Below are positions 10,942 to 21,923 of a DNA stretch of 64,000 nt, in pieces. The stretch lies in NCBI RefSeq assembly GCF_004795035.1, contig NZ_SSBK01000004.1, positions 186,001 to 250,000 of the forward strand, written 5' to 3'. The DNA is from Streptomyces sp. A0958 (GTDB lineage Bacteria > Actinomycetota > Actinomycetes > Streptomycetales > Streptomycetaceae). The notes beneath the pieces were generated by a model. That model was not told the DNA's origin, did not search any database, and was given only the letters and a program-made list of their open reading frames with translations. Positions within the stretch are counted from its first letter, which is position 1, and each line of letters starts with the position of its first letter. The position numbers were made by a program, and so were the translations under genes.

Positions 10942-11142
10942 ATGAGCGACGAGTCCGAATCCGTATCCAGCACCCGTGGCGTGACCCCGGATGCCCTTCT
11001 GCACACCGGCGCCAGCGACGATCCGTCGGTGGAGGACCTGGTGCTCGCATCGGGGCGCGACCTGACACCGCAGAACATCGAGTGGGCACGGCGCACCCTG
11101 GCCAGGGAGGGCCGGGCGGCCATCGACAAGCGGCTGCCGTAG
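10942..11142 (+). CDS. small conserved hypothetical protein
   Basis: Sixty-six residue acidic protein, not assigned to any family I know. The N-terminal half is rich in Ser, Asp and Glu. The C-terminal half (ASGRDLTPQNIEWARRTLAR, then EGRAAIDKRLP) looks helical. It has a very strong ribosome-binding site (AAGGAGGCGGC) and typical Streptomyces codon usage, which supports it being real. Its start is divergent from the endonuclease gene. The 248-bp gap between them carries two copies of ATGTGGT at 10774 and 10795. Confidence 0.75.
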   Translation: MSDESESVSSTRGVTPDALLHTGASDDPSVEDLVLASGRDLTPQNIEWARRTLAREGRAAIDKRLP

Positions 11143-11214
11143 GCAGTGGCGCGGCGCGGCGGTGCGCGGCCGTCGCGCCACCGGCAGGTGTACGGGCGCC
11201 GGGCGCCGCTCGGT

Positions 11215-11220
11215 TAGCCT
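11215..11220 (+). promoter_or_regulatory. candidate -10 element (TAGCCT) of the rlmG-like gene
   Basis: TAGCCT ends nine bases before the ATG at 11230, and there is no purine-rich ribosome-binding site between them. This arrangement is typical of leaderless transcription in Streptomyces. No good -35 element is visible. Confidence 0.4.
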
Positions 11221-11229
11221 GAACGCACA

Positions 11230-12387
11230 ATGAACCGTTTGACGACGTCAGGGGCCGGTTACGACCTCGCCCGATACCCCGAGGACCCCCGCGACCCCTT
11301 CCGTGCCTGGGACGCGGCCGACGCCTATCTGCTCCAGCACCTGGAGGGGGCCGACGGGACCGACCCGGTCGACCTCTCCGGGCGCGTCGTCGTGGTCGGG
11401 GACCGCTGGGGCGCGCTGAGCACGGTGCTGGCCGCCCGCCACCCCGTACAGATCAGCGACTCCTTCCTCGCGCAGCGGGCGACCGAGGCGAACCTGCGGC
11501 GCAACGGGGTGGACACGGACGCCGTGCGCCTGCTGTCCTCGCGCGACACCCCGCCGGACCGCGTCGACGTGCTCCTCGTACGCGTGCCCAAGAGCCTCGC
11601 GTTCCTGGAGGACCAGCTGCACCGGCTGGCGCCCGCCGTGCACGCCGGCACCGTCGTCATCGGCACCGGCATGGTCAAGGAGATCCACACCTCCACGCTC
11701 AACCTCTTCGAGCGGATCATCGGTCCCACCCGCACCTCCCTCGCGGTCCGCAAGGCCCGGCTCGTCCACTGCACGCCGGACCCCGCCCTGCCCCGCACCC
11801 CCAGCCCCTGGCCCCTGCGCTACGCGCTGCCCGACGACGCCGGAGCGGCCGCCGGGCACACGGTCACCAACCACGCCGGGATCTTCTGCGCCGACCGGCT
11901 CGACATCGGCACCCGCTTCTTCCTCAAGCACCTGCCGGCCCGCAGCGGCCCCGACCGGGTCGTCGACCTCGGCTGCGGCAACGGCGTCGTCGGCCTCGCC
12001 GCCGCCCTCGCCAACCCCGAGGCCACCCTCACCTTCATCGACGAGTCCCACCAGGCCGTCGCCTCGGCCGAGGAAACCTTCCGGAGCAACACCGGCCCCG
12101 ACGCCCGCGCCCGCTTCGTCGTCGGCGACGCCCTCGTCGGCGCCGGACCCGGCAGCGCGGACCTCGTCCTCAACAACCCGCCGTTCCACTCCCACCAGGC
12201 CACCACCGACGCGACCGCCCGGAACATGTTCCACGGGGCGCGCCGCGCGCTGCGCCAGGGCGGCGAGCTCTGGGTGGTCGCCAACCGGCACCTCGGCCAC
12301 CACACCGCCCTGCGCCGCATCTTCGGCAACTGCACCACGGTGGCGGGCGACCCCAAGTTCGTCGTACTGCGCGCGGTCAAACGCTGA
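11230..12387 (+). CDS. rlmG: class I SAM methyltransferase, RlmG/RsmC-type rRNA guanine-N2 methyltransferase
   Basis: Protein of 385 aa with the two-lobed layout of RlmG/RsmC enzymes, which methylate guanine N2 in 23S or 16S rRNA. The N-terminal lobe (residues 1-190) is a degenerate Rossmann fold (VVVVGDRWGALSTVLAARHP). The C-terminal catalytic lobe has the SAM motif VVDLGCGNGVVGLAAALANP near 240-260 and the guanine-N2 motif LNNPPFHSH near 315-323. Length is close to E. coli RlmG (378 aa). RlmG is preferred over RsmC on length and N-terminal lobe, but the modified nucleotide is an inference. No ribosome-binding site is visible, and the gene is probably leaderless. Confidence 0.82.
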   Translation: MNRLTTSGAGYDLARYPEDPRDPFRAWDAADAYLLQHLEGADGTDPVDLSGRVVVVGDRWGALSTVLAARHPVQISDSFLAQRATEANLRRNGVDTDAVRLLSSRDTPPDRVDVLLVRVPKSLAFLEDQLHRLAPAVHAGTVVIGTGMVKEIHTSTLNLFERIIGPTRTSLAVRKARLVHCTPDPALPRTPSPWPLRYALPDDAGAAAGHTVTNHAGIFCADRLDIGTRFFLKHLPARSGPDRVVDLGCGNGVVGLAAALANPEATLTFIDESHQAVASAEETFRSNTGPDARARFVVGDALVGAGPGSADLVLNNPPFHSHQATTDATARNMFHGARRALRQGGELWVVANRHLGHHTALRRIFGNCTTVAGDPKFVVLRAVKR

Positions 12388-12423
12388 CCCGTCCGCCGCG
12401 GAGCCGTGCCCCTTCCGGATTCT

Positions 12424-12437
12424 TGCAACGCGTTCTA
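12424..12437. promoter_or_regulatory. KstR-type operator (TGCAACGCGTTCTA)
   Basis: The 14-bp sequence matches every fixed position of the consensus TNNAACNNGTTNNA bound by KstR, the TetR-family repressor of mycobacterial and rhodococcal cholesterol catabolism. It lies 37 bp after the stop of the rlmG-like gene and 54 bp upstream of the acyl-CoA dehydrogenase start, where a repressor site would be expected. A near copy (13/14) lies at 41550-41563. Confidence 0.6.
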
Positions 12438-12490
12438 CTGTGTGCGCCGCCGCACACGGGCGACGCGACCGCGAGCATCCTGGAGGGGCC

Positions 12491-13669
12491 GTGCACCTCG
12501 AATACACGCCGCAGCAGCAGGAGTTGCGCGCCGAACTGCGCACCTACTTCGCCGCCCTGGTCCCCGACAACGCCTACGCCCGCTACGGAGACCCGGCCGC
12601 CCAGAAGCGCTTCTACCGGGAGACGATCCGGCGGCTGGGAGCCGACGGCTGGCTCGGCGTCGGCTGGCCCGCCGAGTACGGCGGGCGGGGCCTGTCGCCG
12701 ATGGAGCAGTTCATCTTCTTCGACGAGGCGGCCCAGGCGGGCGTGCCCCTGCCGCTGATGGCCCTCAACACCGTCGGCCCGACGATCATGCAGTTCGGCA
12801 CCGACGAGCAGAAGGCCGCCTTCCTGCCCCAGATCCTCGCCGGCGAGACGGACTTCGCGATCGGCTACAGCGAACCCGGCGCGGGCACCGACCTCGCCGC
12901 CCTCAAGACCCGGGCGGTACGCGACGGCGACAGCTATGTCGTCAACGGGCAGAAGATCTGGACGACCAACGGCGACACCGCCGACTGGGTCTGGCTCGCC
13001 GCCCGCACCGACCCGGACGCCCCGGCCCACAAGGGCATCACCATGCTCCTCGTCCCGACCTCCGACCCCGGCTACTCCTGCACCCTGATCAACACCCTCG
13101 CCTCGCACGACACCACCGCCAGCTACTACGAGAACATCCGCGTCCCCGTCTCCCACCGGGTCGGCGAGGAGAACAAGGGCTGGCGGCTCATCACCAACCA
13201 GCTCAACCACGAACGCGTCACCCTCGCCGCCCACGGCACCATGGCCATCCGCGCCCTGCACGACGTCCGCCGCTGGGCGGCCGGCACCCGCCTCTGCGAC
13301 GGCCGCCGCGTCATCGACCTCGGCTGGGTCCGCACCCGGCTCGCCCGCACCCACGCCCGGCTCGACGCGATGAAACTCCTCAACTGGCGGATGGTCTCCG
13401 CCGTCCAGCACCACACCCTGACCCCCCAGGACGCCTCCGCCGTCAAGGTCTACGGCTCCGAGGCGCGCCGGGACGCCTACGCCTGGCTCATGGAGGTCGT
13501 CGGCTCCGCCGGCCCCCTCAAGGAGGGCTCGGCAGGAGCCGTCCTGCACGGCGAACTCGAACGCGGCTACCGCTCCGCCGTCATCTTCACCTTCGGCGGC
13601 GGCAACAACGAGATCCAGCGGGAGATCATCTCCTGGATCGGCCTCGGGATGCCGCGCGTACGGCGCTGA
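12491..13669 (+). CDS. acyl-CoA dehydrogenase, FadE-like
   Basis: FAD-dependent acyl-CoA dehydrogenase of 392 aa that introduces the alpha-beta double bond of acyl-CoA thioesters. N-terminal helical domain: EYTPQQQELRAELRTYFAAL. Middle beta domain: AIGYSEPGAGTDLAALKT and IWTTNGDTADWVWLAARTD. The C-terminal domain ends in TFGGGNNEIQREIISWIGLG, a tail I associate with the mycobacterial FadE26-like steroid branch, though this is impression, not alignment. The GTG at 12491 follows GGAGGGG. The KstR-like box upstream suggests control by sterol- or terpenoid-derived acyl-CoA. It stands alone, whereas steroid dehydrogenases usually come as gene pairs; a partner may be encoded elsewhere. Its 3' end is 10 bp from the convergent glycohydrolase gene. 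Confidence 0.9.
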   Translation: MHLEYTPQQQELRAELRTYFAALVPDNAYARYGDPAAQKRFYRETIRRLGADGWLGVGWPAEYGGRGLSPMEQFIFFDEAAQAGVPLPLMALNTVGPTIMQFGTDEQKAAFLPQILAGETDFAIGYSEPGAGTDLAALKTRAVRDGDSYVVNGQKIWTTNGDTADWVWLAARTDPDAPAHKGITMLLVPTSDPGYSCTLINTLASHDTTASYYENIRVPVSHRVGEENKGWRLITNQLNHERVTLAAHGTMAIRALHDVRRWAAGTRLCDGRRVIDLGWVRTRLARTHARLDAMKLLNWRMVSAVQHHTLTPQDASAVKVYGSEARRDAYAWLMEVVGSAGPLKEGSAGAVLHGELERGYRSAVIFTFGGGNNEIQREIISWIGLGMPRVRR

Positions 13670-13679
13670 GGCACCGCGA

Positions 13680-14582
13680 TCACGGCGTCCGGTCCCAGCC
13701 CACCGGCGGCAGCGGCTCCCGGGCCGCGTGCCAGGCGGGCGGGAGAGCGGCGACGCCCGTACGAGCGGCGATCACCCCTCCCACGACAGCGCACGTCGTG
13801 TCGATGTCGCCGCGCCCCTCGACGGTGAACCACAGGCCCTCCTCCAGGTCGTCCAGGTGGCTGGCCGCACACCAGAGGGCGAAGGGGACGGTGTCGGGAC
13901 CGGACATCCGGTAGCCGGAGCCCAGGACCTCCGCGGCGTGCCGGAGCGAGGTACGGGCCGGCATCCGCGCCGCGACCCGCACTCCCGACCGGACATCGCT
14001 GTCGGGGAGCCGTGCGGCGACGGCCTGGAGGAAGTTCGTACGCGCCGGTGCCGGCCCGCCCCGGCTGCGCGTGGCCAGCGCCGCCGCGAGGGCGACCGCC
14101 ACCCCTGCCGCGACCGCCTCCGGGTGGTGGTGCGAGACCTCGCTCTGGCGGGCGGCCAGCTCGGCGGCGTGCCAGGCACCGAGCGGGGCGACGCGCATCG
14201 CCGCGCCGTTGCCCCAGGAGCCCATGCCCTCGAACTGGCCGGCCACCACGTCCCGCCAGGGCTCGCCCGCACCGATCCGGCGGAGCACGTCGTGCATCGA
14301 GGCGCCGTAGCCGCGGTGCGTGTCGGCGGCGTAGGCCTCGGCGAGGCGCAGGGCGAAGCGGTCCTGGTCCACGGTGCCGCCGCCCTCGACGAGTTCGCGG
14401 ACGAGAACGATCGCCTGGGCGGTGTCGTCGCTCCACCGCCACACGGGCTCCGGCGGCAGGGTCCGTGCCTCCAGGGGCGCCAGGCCCTCGCGGCGCAGGA
14501 TGCCGAACCAGCGGTCGCCGAAGGCATCACCGAAGGCGAGCCCGGCCAACGAATCCAGGGCGGGGACAGGGAGGTTGATCAT
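13680..14582 (-). CDS. ADP-ribosylglycohydrolase family protein
   Basis: Protein of 300 aa of the ARH/DraG fold, which hydrolyses ADP-ribosyl-protein or related N-glycosidic bonds using two Mg ions. Metal-binding motifs are visible: DSLAGLAFGDAFG at the N-terminus, WRWSDDTAQA near residue 55 and GRGDIDTTCAVVGGVIAARTG towards the C-terminus. ATG 14582 (MINLPVPALDS) is chosen over an upstream extension because the family fold begins immediately after it. The substrate is unknown; bacterial members range from dinitrogenase reductase activators to toxin-immunity hydrolases. No ADP-ribosyltransferase partner is nearby. Confidence 0.87.
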   Translation of the reverse strand: MINLPVPALDSLAGLAFGDAFGDRWFGILRREGLAPLEARTLPPEPVWRWSDDTAQAIVLVRELVEGGGTVDQDRFALRLAEAYAADTHRGYGASMHDVLRRIGAGEPWRDVVAGQFEGMGSWGNGAAMRVAPLGAWHAAELAARQSEVSHHHPEAVAAGVAVALAAALATRSRGGPAPARTNFLQAVAARLPDSDVRSGVRVAARMPARTSLRHAAEVLGSGYRMSGPDTVPFALWCAASHLDDLEEGLWFTVEGRGDIDTTCAVVGGVIAARTGVAALPPAWHAAREPLPPVGWDRTP

Positions 14583-14744
14583 CGGAGCAGTATGACAAGG
14601 CGAGGGGCACCTCCTCACCCGTCTGCGCACACCGCCGGCGTGACGGACCCGCCGCACGGGTGCCCACCGGGCGGCGCCCCCGGCCACACTGGGAGCGTCC
14701 GGCGGATCACCCCCGGGCCGTCACCGAGCCGGAGGTACACACAC

Positions 14745-15640
14745 ATGACGGAAGCCGACCCCGGGCTCTTCGGTCCCGCATCGGTCACCTGGCAGCTGCA
14801 CGGCGACCCGATGATGTGGGTCGCCGGCGTGCGCGCCCTGTACCTCCAGGCGCTCCACCCGCTCGCGGTGCGCGGGGTGATGCAGAACTCCGACTTCCGC
14901 AAGGACGCCTGGGGCCGGCTCATGCGCACGGCGGGCTTCGTCGGCACCATCACCTACGGCACCACCGAAGCCGCCGAGAAGGCCGGGGCCCGGGTCCGCA
15001 GGATTCACCGGCTCCTGAAGGTCACCGACCCGGCGACCGGGCGGACCCACGGCGTCGACGACCCCGGCCTGCTGCTGTGGGTGCACTGCGCCGAGGTCGA
15101 CTCCTACCTCCAGGTCCTGCGCCGCTCCGGCTACCCGCTCACCGACCGGCAGGCCGACCAGTACATCGACGAACACCGGCAGAGCGCCCGTCTCGTCGGC
15201 CTCGACCCGGAGCGCGTACCCGCGACGACCGCGCAGCTGGCCGCCTACTTCGCGCAGGTGCGGCCCCGGCTCGCGTGCTCCCCGGAGGCGCGGGACGTGG
15301 ACGACTTCCTGCGCAGGCCGCCCGTCCACCCCCTGCTCGTACCGGCACGGGCCCTGCTGTGGCGGCGCGTCGCGACACTGGCCCATCAGTCGCTGCCGCC
15401 GTTCGCCCATGAGTTGTACGGCAGGCCCGTACCTCCGCCGGCCGCCGTGGACCGCCGTCTGCGGATCGCCGGCACGGTGCTGCGCGCCGTCCCGGCGCGG
15501 CTGCGTCGGCAGCTTCCGCCCGGTCACATCATGAACGCGATGGCGCGCCTCGGACCCGGCAGCCGCCCCACCCCGTACACACTGAAGAGGCAGGCAGCCA
15601 TACTGGACGCACCGGGGAGGGCGCGGCGACAGCGGGCGGA

Positions 15641-15644
<4 letters not shown>
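14745..15644 (+). CDS. oxygenase MpaB family protein (DUF2236)
   Basis: Protein of 299 aa of the DUF2236 family, related to the fungal MpaB oxygenase and to the haem-dependent latex-clearing protein Lcp. Family blocks seen: FGPASVTWQLHGDPMMWVAG, LYLQALHPLAVRGVMQNS, GRLMRTAGFVGTITYGTTE and LLWVHCAEVDSYL. The invariant His in QALHP is a candidate haem ligand by analogy with Lcp. No signal peptide is seen. GGAGG at 14731-14735 precedes the ATG. The stop overlaps the start of the kinase gene (ATGA), so the two are translationally coupled. The substrate is unknown. Confidence 0.83.
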
Positions 15645-17764
<2,120 letters not shown>

Positions 17765-17844
17765 CCTGCCGCACACTCCGGCCGGGCCGCCCCCGCCGCG
17801 CCACAGACTCTGGCCGGGTCGTCCCCGCCGTGTTACCAAGGGGC

Positions 17845-19389
17845 ATGACCGTACGGGACAGCTATGACGCGGTGATCGTGGGCGGCGGACACAACGGCCT
17901 GGTCGCGGCGGCCTACCTCGCCCGCGCCGGACAGACCGTCCTCCTCCTGGAACGGCTCGCCGCCACCGGGGGCGCGGCCGTCTCGACCCGGCCCTTCGCC
18001 GGCGTCGACGCCCGGCTCTCGCGCTACTCCTACCTGGTGTCGCTGCTCCCGCGGAAGATCGTCCGCGATCTCGGCCTGGACTTCGCCGTACGCAAGCGGA
18101 CCGTCTCCTCGTACACCCCGGCCGTCCGCGACGGACGCGCCACCGGGCTGCTCGTCGGCGGCGACCGCACCCGCGACTCCTTCGCCGCGCTCACCGGCTC
18201 CGACCGGGAGTACACGGCGTGGCAGCGCTTCTACGCGATGACCGGGCGGGTCGCCGGGCGCGTCTTCCCGACCCTGACCGAACCGCTGCCCACCCGGGAC
18301 GCGCTGCGCGAGCGGATCGGCGACGCGGACGCCTGGCGCACGCTGTTCGAGGAGCCCATCGGCGTCGCCGTCGAGAAGCACTTCGAGGACGACCTCGTCC
18401 GCGGCGTCGTGCTCACCGACGCGCTGATCGGCACCTTCGCCGACGCCCACGACCCCTCGCTGCTCCAGAACCGCTGCTTCCTCTACCACGTGATCGGCGG
18501 CGGCACCGGCGACTGGGACGTCCCGGTCGGCGGCATGGGCGCGCTCACCGACGCACTCGCCTCAGCCGCCCGGGCCGCCGGCGCACAGATCAGGACCGGG
18601 CACGAGGCGGTCCGTATCGACACCGACGGGACGCGCGCCGAGGTGACGGTACGGACGGACACCGGCGAGCACACCGTCGCGGCCCGCCGGGTCCTGGTCA
18701 ACGCCTCCCCGCACGCCCTCGCCGCCCTCCTCGGCGACGAACCGCCCGCGCCCGCCGAGGGCGCCCAGCTGAAGGTGAACATGCTGCTCACCCGGCTGCC
18801 CCGGCTCCGCGACCGGTCCGTCGACCCGCGTGAGGCGTTCGCCGGTACGTTCCACGTCGCCGAGGGGTACGGGCAGCTCGCCGCCGCCCACCGGGACGCG
18901 GCGGCCGGCCGGCTGCCCGCAGCGCCGCCCTCGGAGATCTACTGCCACTCACTGACGGACCCCTCCATCCTCGGCGCGGACCTCGCCGCCCGCGGCTACC
19001 AGACGCTGACCCTGTTCGGCCTGCACACCCCGGCCCGCCTCTTCGCCGCCGACAACGAGGGCACCCGCGCCGCCCTGCTCCGGGCCACCCTCGCCGAACT
19101 CGACGCCCACCTGGAGGAGCCCGTCGCCGACTGCCTGGCGCTCGACGCGAACGGCGGGCCCTGCATCGAGGCGAAGACCCCGCTGGACCTCGAAGCCGAC
19201 CTGCGGCTGCCCGGCGGCCACATCTTCCACCGCGACCTCTCCTTCCCGTACGCCACGCGGACGACGGGCCGCTGGGGCGTGGAGACCGCGCACCCCAACG
19301 TCCTGCTGTGCGGGGCGGGCGCGGTCCGCGGCGGCGGGGTGAGCGGTGTCCCCGGCCATAATGCCGCGATGGCAGCGCTCGGCCGCTGA
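17845..19389 (+). CDS. FAD-dependent oxidoreductase, phytoene desaturase/PYROXD2-like
   Basis: Flavoprotein of 514 aa. The N-terminal dinucleotide fold reads DAVIVGGGHNGLVAAAYLAR and the distal acidic residue lies in VLLLERLAATGGAAVS. The C-terminal FAD motif is VLLCGAGAVRGGGVSGVPGH. The architecture is that of CrtI-like amine oxidase-fold enzymes, but sequence blocks such as FRDLSFPYA-like HRDLSFPYATR and ALDANGGPCIEAKTP point to the PYROXD2 group, not to true phytoene desaturases. No other carotenoid gene lies nearby, so a pigment role is not supported. The start is not certain: AAGGGG lies only one base before ATG 17845. Confidence 0.82.
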   Translation: MTVRDSYDAVIVGGGHNGLVAAAYLARAGQTVLLLERLAATGGAAVSTRPFAGVDARLSRYSYLVSLLPRKIVRDLGLDFAVRKRTVSSYTPAVRDGRATGLLVGGDRTRDSFAALTGSDREYTAWQRFYAMTGRVAGRVFPTLTEPLPTRDALRERIGDADAWRTLFEEPIGVAVEKHFEDDLVRGVVLTDALIGTFADAHDPSLLQNRCFLYHVIGGGTGDWDVPVGGMGALTDALASAARAAGAQIRTGHEAVRIDTDGTRAEVTVRTDTGEHTVAARRVLVNASPHALAALLGDEPPAPAEGAQLKVNMLLTRLPRLRDRSVDPREAFAGTFHVAEGYGQLAAAHRDAAAGRLPAAPPSEIYCHSLTDPSILGADLAARGYQTLTLFGLHTPARLFAADNEGTRAALLRATLAELDAHLEEPVADCLALDANGGPCIEAKTPLDLEADLRLPGGHIFHRDLSFPYATRTTGRWGVETAHPNVLLCGAGAVRGGGVSGVPGHNAAMAALGR

Positions 19390-19455
19390 ACCGGGCACGC
19401 GCTGCCGACCGGACGCGCCACGCGCTGCCCCGACGCCCGCAACCCGGAGGAACTC

Positions 19456-19893
19456 ATGTCCACACGCTGGAGTCTGACCATCGACTGCGCGCACCCCGCG
19501 CGTCTCGCGCAGTTCTGGGAGCTCGCCCTGGGGCACGCGCCGAAGCCCCCGCCGGAGGGCTTCGGCAGCTGGGAGGAGTGGCTCGAGCGGTTCGGCGTCC
19601 CCGAGGACGAGTGGGGCGACGGCGCCTACCTGACGGACCCGGACGGCCAGGGGCCCAGCCTGTCCTTTCTCAAGGTGCCCGAGGCGAAGGCGGGGAAGAA
19701 CCGGCTCCATCTGGACGTGCAGGCGGGCGGCGGCCGTGCCGTGCCGTGGGAGGTGCGGTGGCCGCGCGTGCAGGAGGCGCTGGGGCGGCTGACCGCCGCC
19801 GGGGCGACGGTCCTCGGGGAGCACGAGGCGCAGGGCAGGCCCGACCACTACGTGCTGGCGGACCCGGAGGGCAACGAGTTCTGCCTGCTCTGA
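19456..19893 (+). CDS. VOC family protein (glyoxalase-like)
   Basis: Protein of 145 aa with the two beta-alpha-beta-beta-beta halves of the vicinal oxygen chelate fold. The first half is SLTIDCAHPARLAQFWELAL and the second runs from KNRLHLDVQAGG to YVLADPEGNEFCLL. It fits the Glyoxalase_6 type common in Streptomyces, whose members include resistance proteins and hydrolases; the substrate is unknown. GGAGGAACTC precedes the ATG. Its 3' end faces the serine hydrolase gene across a hairpin terminator. Confidence 0.87.
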   Translation: MSTRWSLTIDCAHPARLAQFWELALGHAPKPPPEGFGSWEEWLERFGVPEDEWGDGAYLTDPDGQGPSLSFLKVPEAKAGKNRLHLDVQAGGGRAVPWEVRWPRVQEALGRLTAAGATVLGEHEAQGRPDHYVLADPEGNEFCLL

Positions 19894-19908
19894 GCCCCTT
19901 GCCCCGGT

Positions 19909-19940
19909 GCGGGGCGGGCGGCCGGGCCCGTCCGCCCCGC
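19909..19940. terminator. bidirectional hairpin terminator between VOC gene and serine hydrolase
   Basis: Arm 19909-19921 (GCGGGGCGGGCGG) pairs with 19928-19940 over 13 bp with one G-U wobble and a six-base loop. It lies 15 bp after one stop codon and 19 bp from the convergent stop. Confidence 0.75.
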
Positions 19941-19959
19941 GTACTTGGTGGTGTGCCGG

Positions 19960-21801
19960 TCAGTCGGCCGACGCGGCCCAGCCGTCCGCCTCGATGTGCC
20001 GGGCGTCCGACGGCCTGGCCTCGTCGAAGACCGCACGGTTGCCGTCCTCGACCCGGATGGCGTCCACGTACACCCCCCGGCCCACGTACAGCTGGTCCGT
20101 GGTGTACCGCCACCTGAGGCGGACCCGGTGGCCGCGCCAGTCCGCGAGGCCGGCTTCGAGGCGGTGCCAGACCCGGCCCGACCAGCCGGAGAGCGAGCCC
20201 GCCGGACGCGGCTCGGGCTGCGGCCGCCGGCCCTGCCCCGTGGGGGTGGTGGTGAACGGGACCGGCTGCCAGGTGGCCCCGGCGTCCGTCGAGGCCTCCA
20301 GGAAGAGGAAGTCCGATGCGGGTTCGGTGTCCCACCACAGCGCGCAGCTCAGCCGGGCGCGCGAGGAGGTGAGCGCCAGGGCCGGGAGCGCCAGGGTGGC
20401 GGTGGCGGCACTCTCCATCCCGGAGAACCAGGCCGTACGGCCCCGGGCCGGCCGGACCGCGACCGCCCGGGCCATCTGGTTGGCGGTGGCGACGCGCGGC
20501 GCGCTGCCGGAGCGCCAGTTGCGCACCGGGTGCACCGAGTTGCCGAGCACGATCAGGAACGAGTCCGTGCTCGGGTCCAGGACCAGGCTGGTGCCGGTGA
20601 AGCCGGTGTGGCCGGCCGTACGGGGCGTGGCCATGGCGCCCATGTACCAGTGCTGGTAGAGCTCGAAGCCCAGGCCGTGCGCGTCACCGGGAAACGCCGT
20701 GTTGAAGTCGGTGAACAGCAGGTCGACCGAGGCGGCCGAGAGGATGCGGGCCCGCCCGTAGACCCCGCCGTTGAGCAGGGTGCGGGCGAGGACCGCCAGG
20801 TCCCAGGCGCACGAGAACACCCCGGCGTGACCGGCGACCCCGTCGAGGCTGTACGCGTTCTCGTCGTGCACCTCGCCCCAGACCAGGCCGCGGTCGAGCC
20901 CGGACCAGGGGAGCCGGGCGTCCTCGGTCGCGGCGATCTTCGGCTTCCAGGAGGCGGGCGGGTTGTACCGGGTGCGCTGCATACCGAGCGGAGCGGTGAT
21001 CCGTTCGCGGAGCAGTACGTCCAGGGTCCGGCCGGTCAGCTTCTCCAGCACCAGCTGGAGCGAGATCAGGTTGAGGTCGGAGTAGAGGTACACCGTGCCG
21101 GGCGGGTTCGCCGGGACCTCGTTCCACAGGAGCTCCAGCTTCCCTTCCCGGGTCGGCGCGCCGTAGAGCGGAATCCAGGCGGTGAACCCCGAGGTGTGCG
21201 TGAGCAGCTGACGGATCGTGATGTCCTGCTTGCCGCCGCCGGCGAAGTCCGGCAGATAGGAGGCGACCGTCGCCTCCAGCTCCAGCGTGCCGCGCTCGAT
21301 CTGCTGCACGGCCAGGATCGAGGTGAACAGCTTCGACACCGACGCCAGGTCGAAGACCGTGTCCTCGGCCATGGGGATCTGCTGGTCCGCCGGGAACTCC
21401 ACACCGGTGTCGGTCGCCTCGTCGTACGCCGCGTAGCGCACCGCCTTGCCGATCGGCCGGTGCAGCGCCACCGTGCCGCCCCGGCCCGCGAGCAGCACCG
21501 CCCCCGCGTACCACGGGTGTTTCGGTGAGGCGGCCAGATAGCGCTCCGCCTCCGTGACCAGTTGGTCGAGCGGTTCCCGCAGCAGGCCCGCACGGGCGGC
21601 GGAGCCGCGCCGCAGGGTCGGTCGTGCGCCGTGCCCCGGCCCGCTTCCCGCGCTCATGTCCGACGACCCCGCCCCCGACTCCGTGGCAGACGCCGTGCCC
21701 GCGAACGGGATGGGCGCCAGGGCGAGTGCTCCGCCCAGGGCCAGCATCCCACCCCCCAGCCGCCGCCGGCTGATGTCCCCGCCCGCCGTGTCCTCCGTCA
21801 T
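19960..21801 (-). CDS. Tat-exported serine hydrolase (beta-lactamase/D,D-carboxypeptidase fold)
   Basis: Secreted penicillin-binding-protein-like hydrolase of 613 aa. The twin-arginine signal ISRRRLGGGMLALGGALALA precedes an Ala-rich cleavage region. The catalytic domain (about 75-400) has nucleophile Ser154 and Lys157 in ASVSKLFTS, the tyrosine motif YLYSDLN and HTGFTG in place of KTG. The last 180-200 residues form an extra beta-rich domain (YVDAIRVEDGN near the end) like those found after secreted hydrolases. ATG 21801 has GGGAAGGGG upstream; a TTG two codons earlier is unlikely. A GAAAGT-A-ACTTTC palindrome lies 23 bp upstream of the start, suggesting control by an amino-sugar or peptidoglycan-recycling regulator. 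Confidence 0.9.
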   Translation of the reverse strand: MTEDTAGGDISRRRLGGGMLALGGALALAPIPFAGTASATESGAGSSDMSAGSGPGHGARPTLRRGSAARAGLLREPLDQLVTEAERYLAASPKHPWYAGAVLLAGRGGTVALHRPIGKAVRYAAYDEATDTGVEFPADQQIPMAEDTVFDLASVSKLFTSILAVQQIERGTLELEATVASYLPDFAGGGKQDITIRQLLTHTSGFTAWIPLYGAPTREGKLELLWNEVPANPPGTVYLYSDLNLISLQLVLEKLTGRTLDVLLRERITAPLGMQRTRYNPPASWKPKIAATEDARLPWSGLDRGLVWGEVHDENAYSLDGVAGHAGVFSCAWDLAVLARTLLNGGVYGRARILSAASVDLLFTDFNTAFPGDAHGLGFELYQHWYMGAMATPRTAGHTGFTGTSLVLDPSTDSFLIVLGNSVHPVRNWRSGSAPRVATANQMARAVAVRPARGRTAWFSGMESAATATLALPALALTSSRARLSCALWWDTEPASDFLFLEASTDAGATWQPVPFTTTPTGQGRRPQPEPRPAGSLSGWSGRVWHRLEAGLADWRGHRVRLRWRYTTDQLYVGRGVYVDAIRVEDGNRAVFDEARPSDARHIEADGWAASAD

Positions 21802-21823
21802 CCACAACCCCTTCCCACTGCCT

Positions 21824-21836
21824 GAAAGTAACTTTC
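21824..21836. promoter_or_regulatory. palindromic operator GAAAGTAACTTTC upstream of the serine hydrolase
   Basis: Perfect 6+1+6 palindrome 23-35 bp upstream of the hydrolase ATG, followed by a second small palindrome TTTCGAAA (21833-21840). The sequence type resembles sites bound by RpiR/MurR-family regulators of amino-sugar and muropeptide recycling in actinomycetes. That assignment is from memory of the motif type, not from a search. Confidence 0.55.
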
Positions 21837-21923
21837 GAAATCTCTTCCGAGTGTGAAACTTCCTGCCGAGGCAGAGGGTACTGTCAGCACCCGCCGTCCC
21901 GTAGGGGCCGGAGCCACAAAGAA

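Noticed and set aside
17845..19389. Carotenoid phytoene desaturase (crtI)
   Set aside because: The fold is the same, but no crtE, crtB or crtY gene is near and the internal blocks fit PYROXD2-type proteins better.
19945..21528. 527-codon plus-strand frame opposite the serine hydrolase
   Set aside because: The translation is Gly/Arg/Val-rich with no motif, while the minus strand has a Tat signal and full serine-hydrolase motifs.
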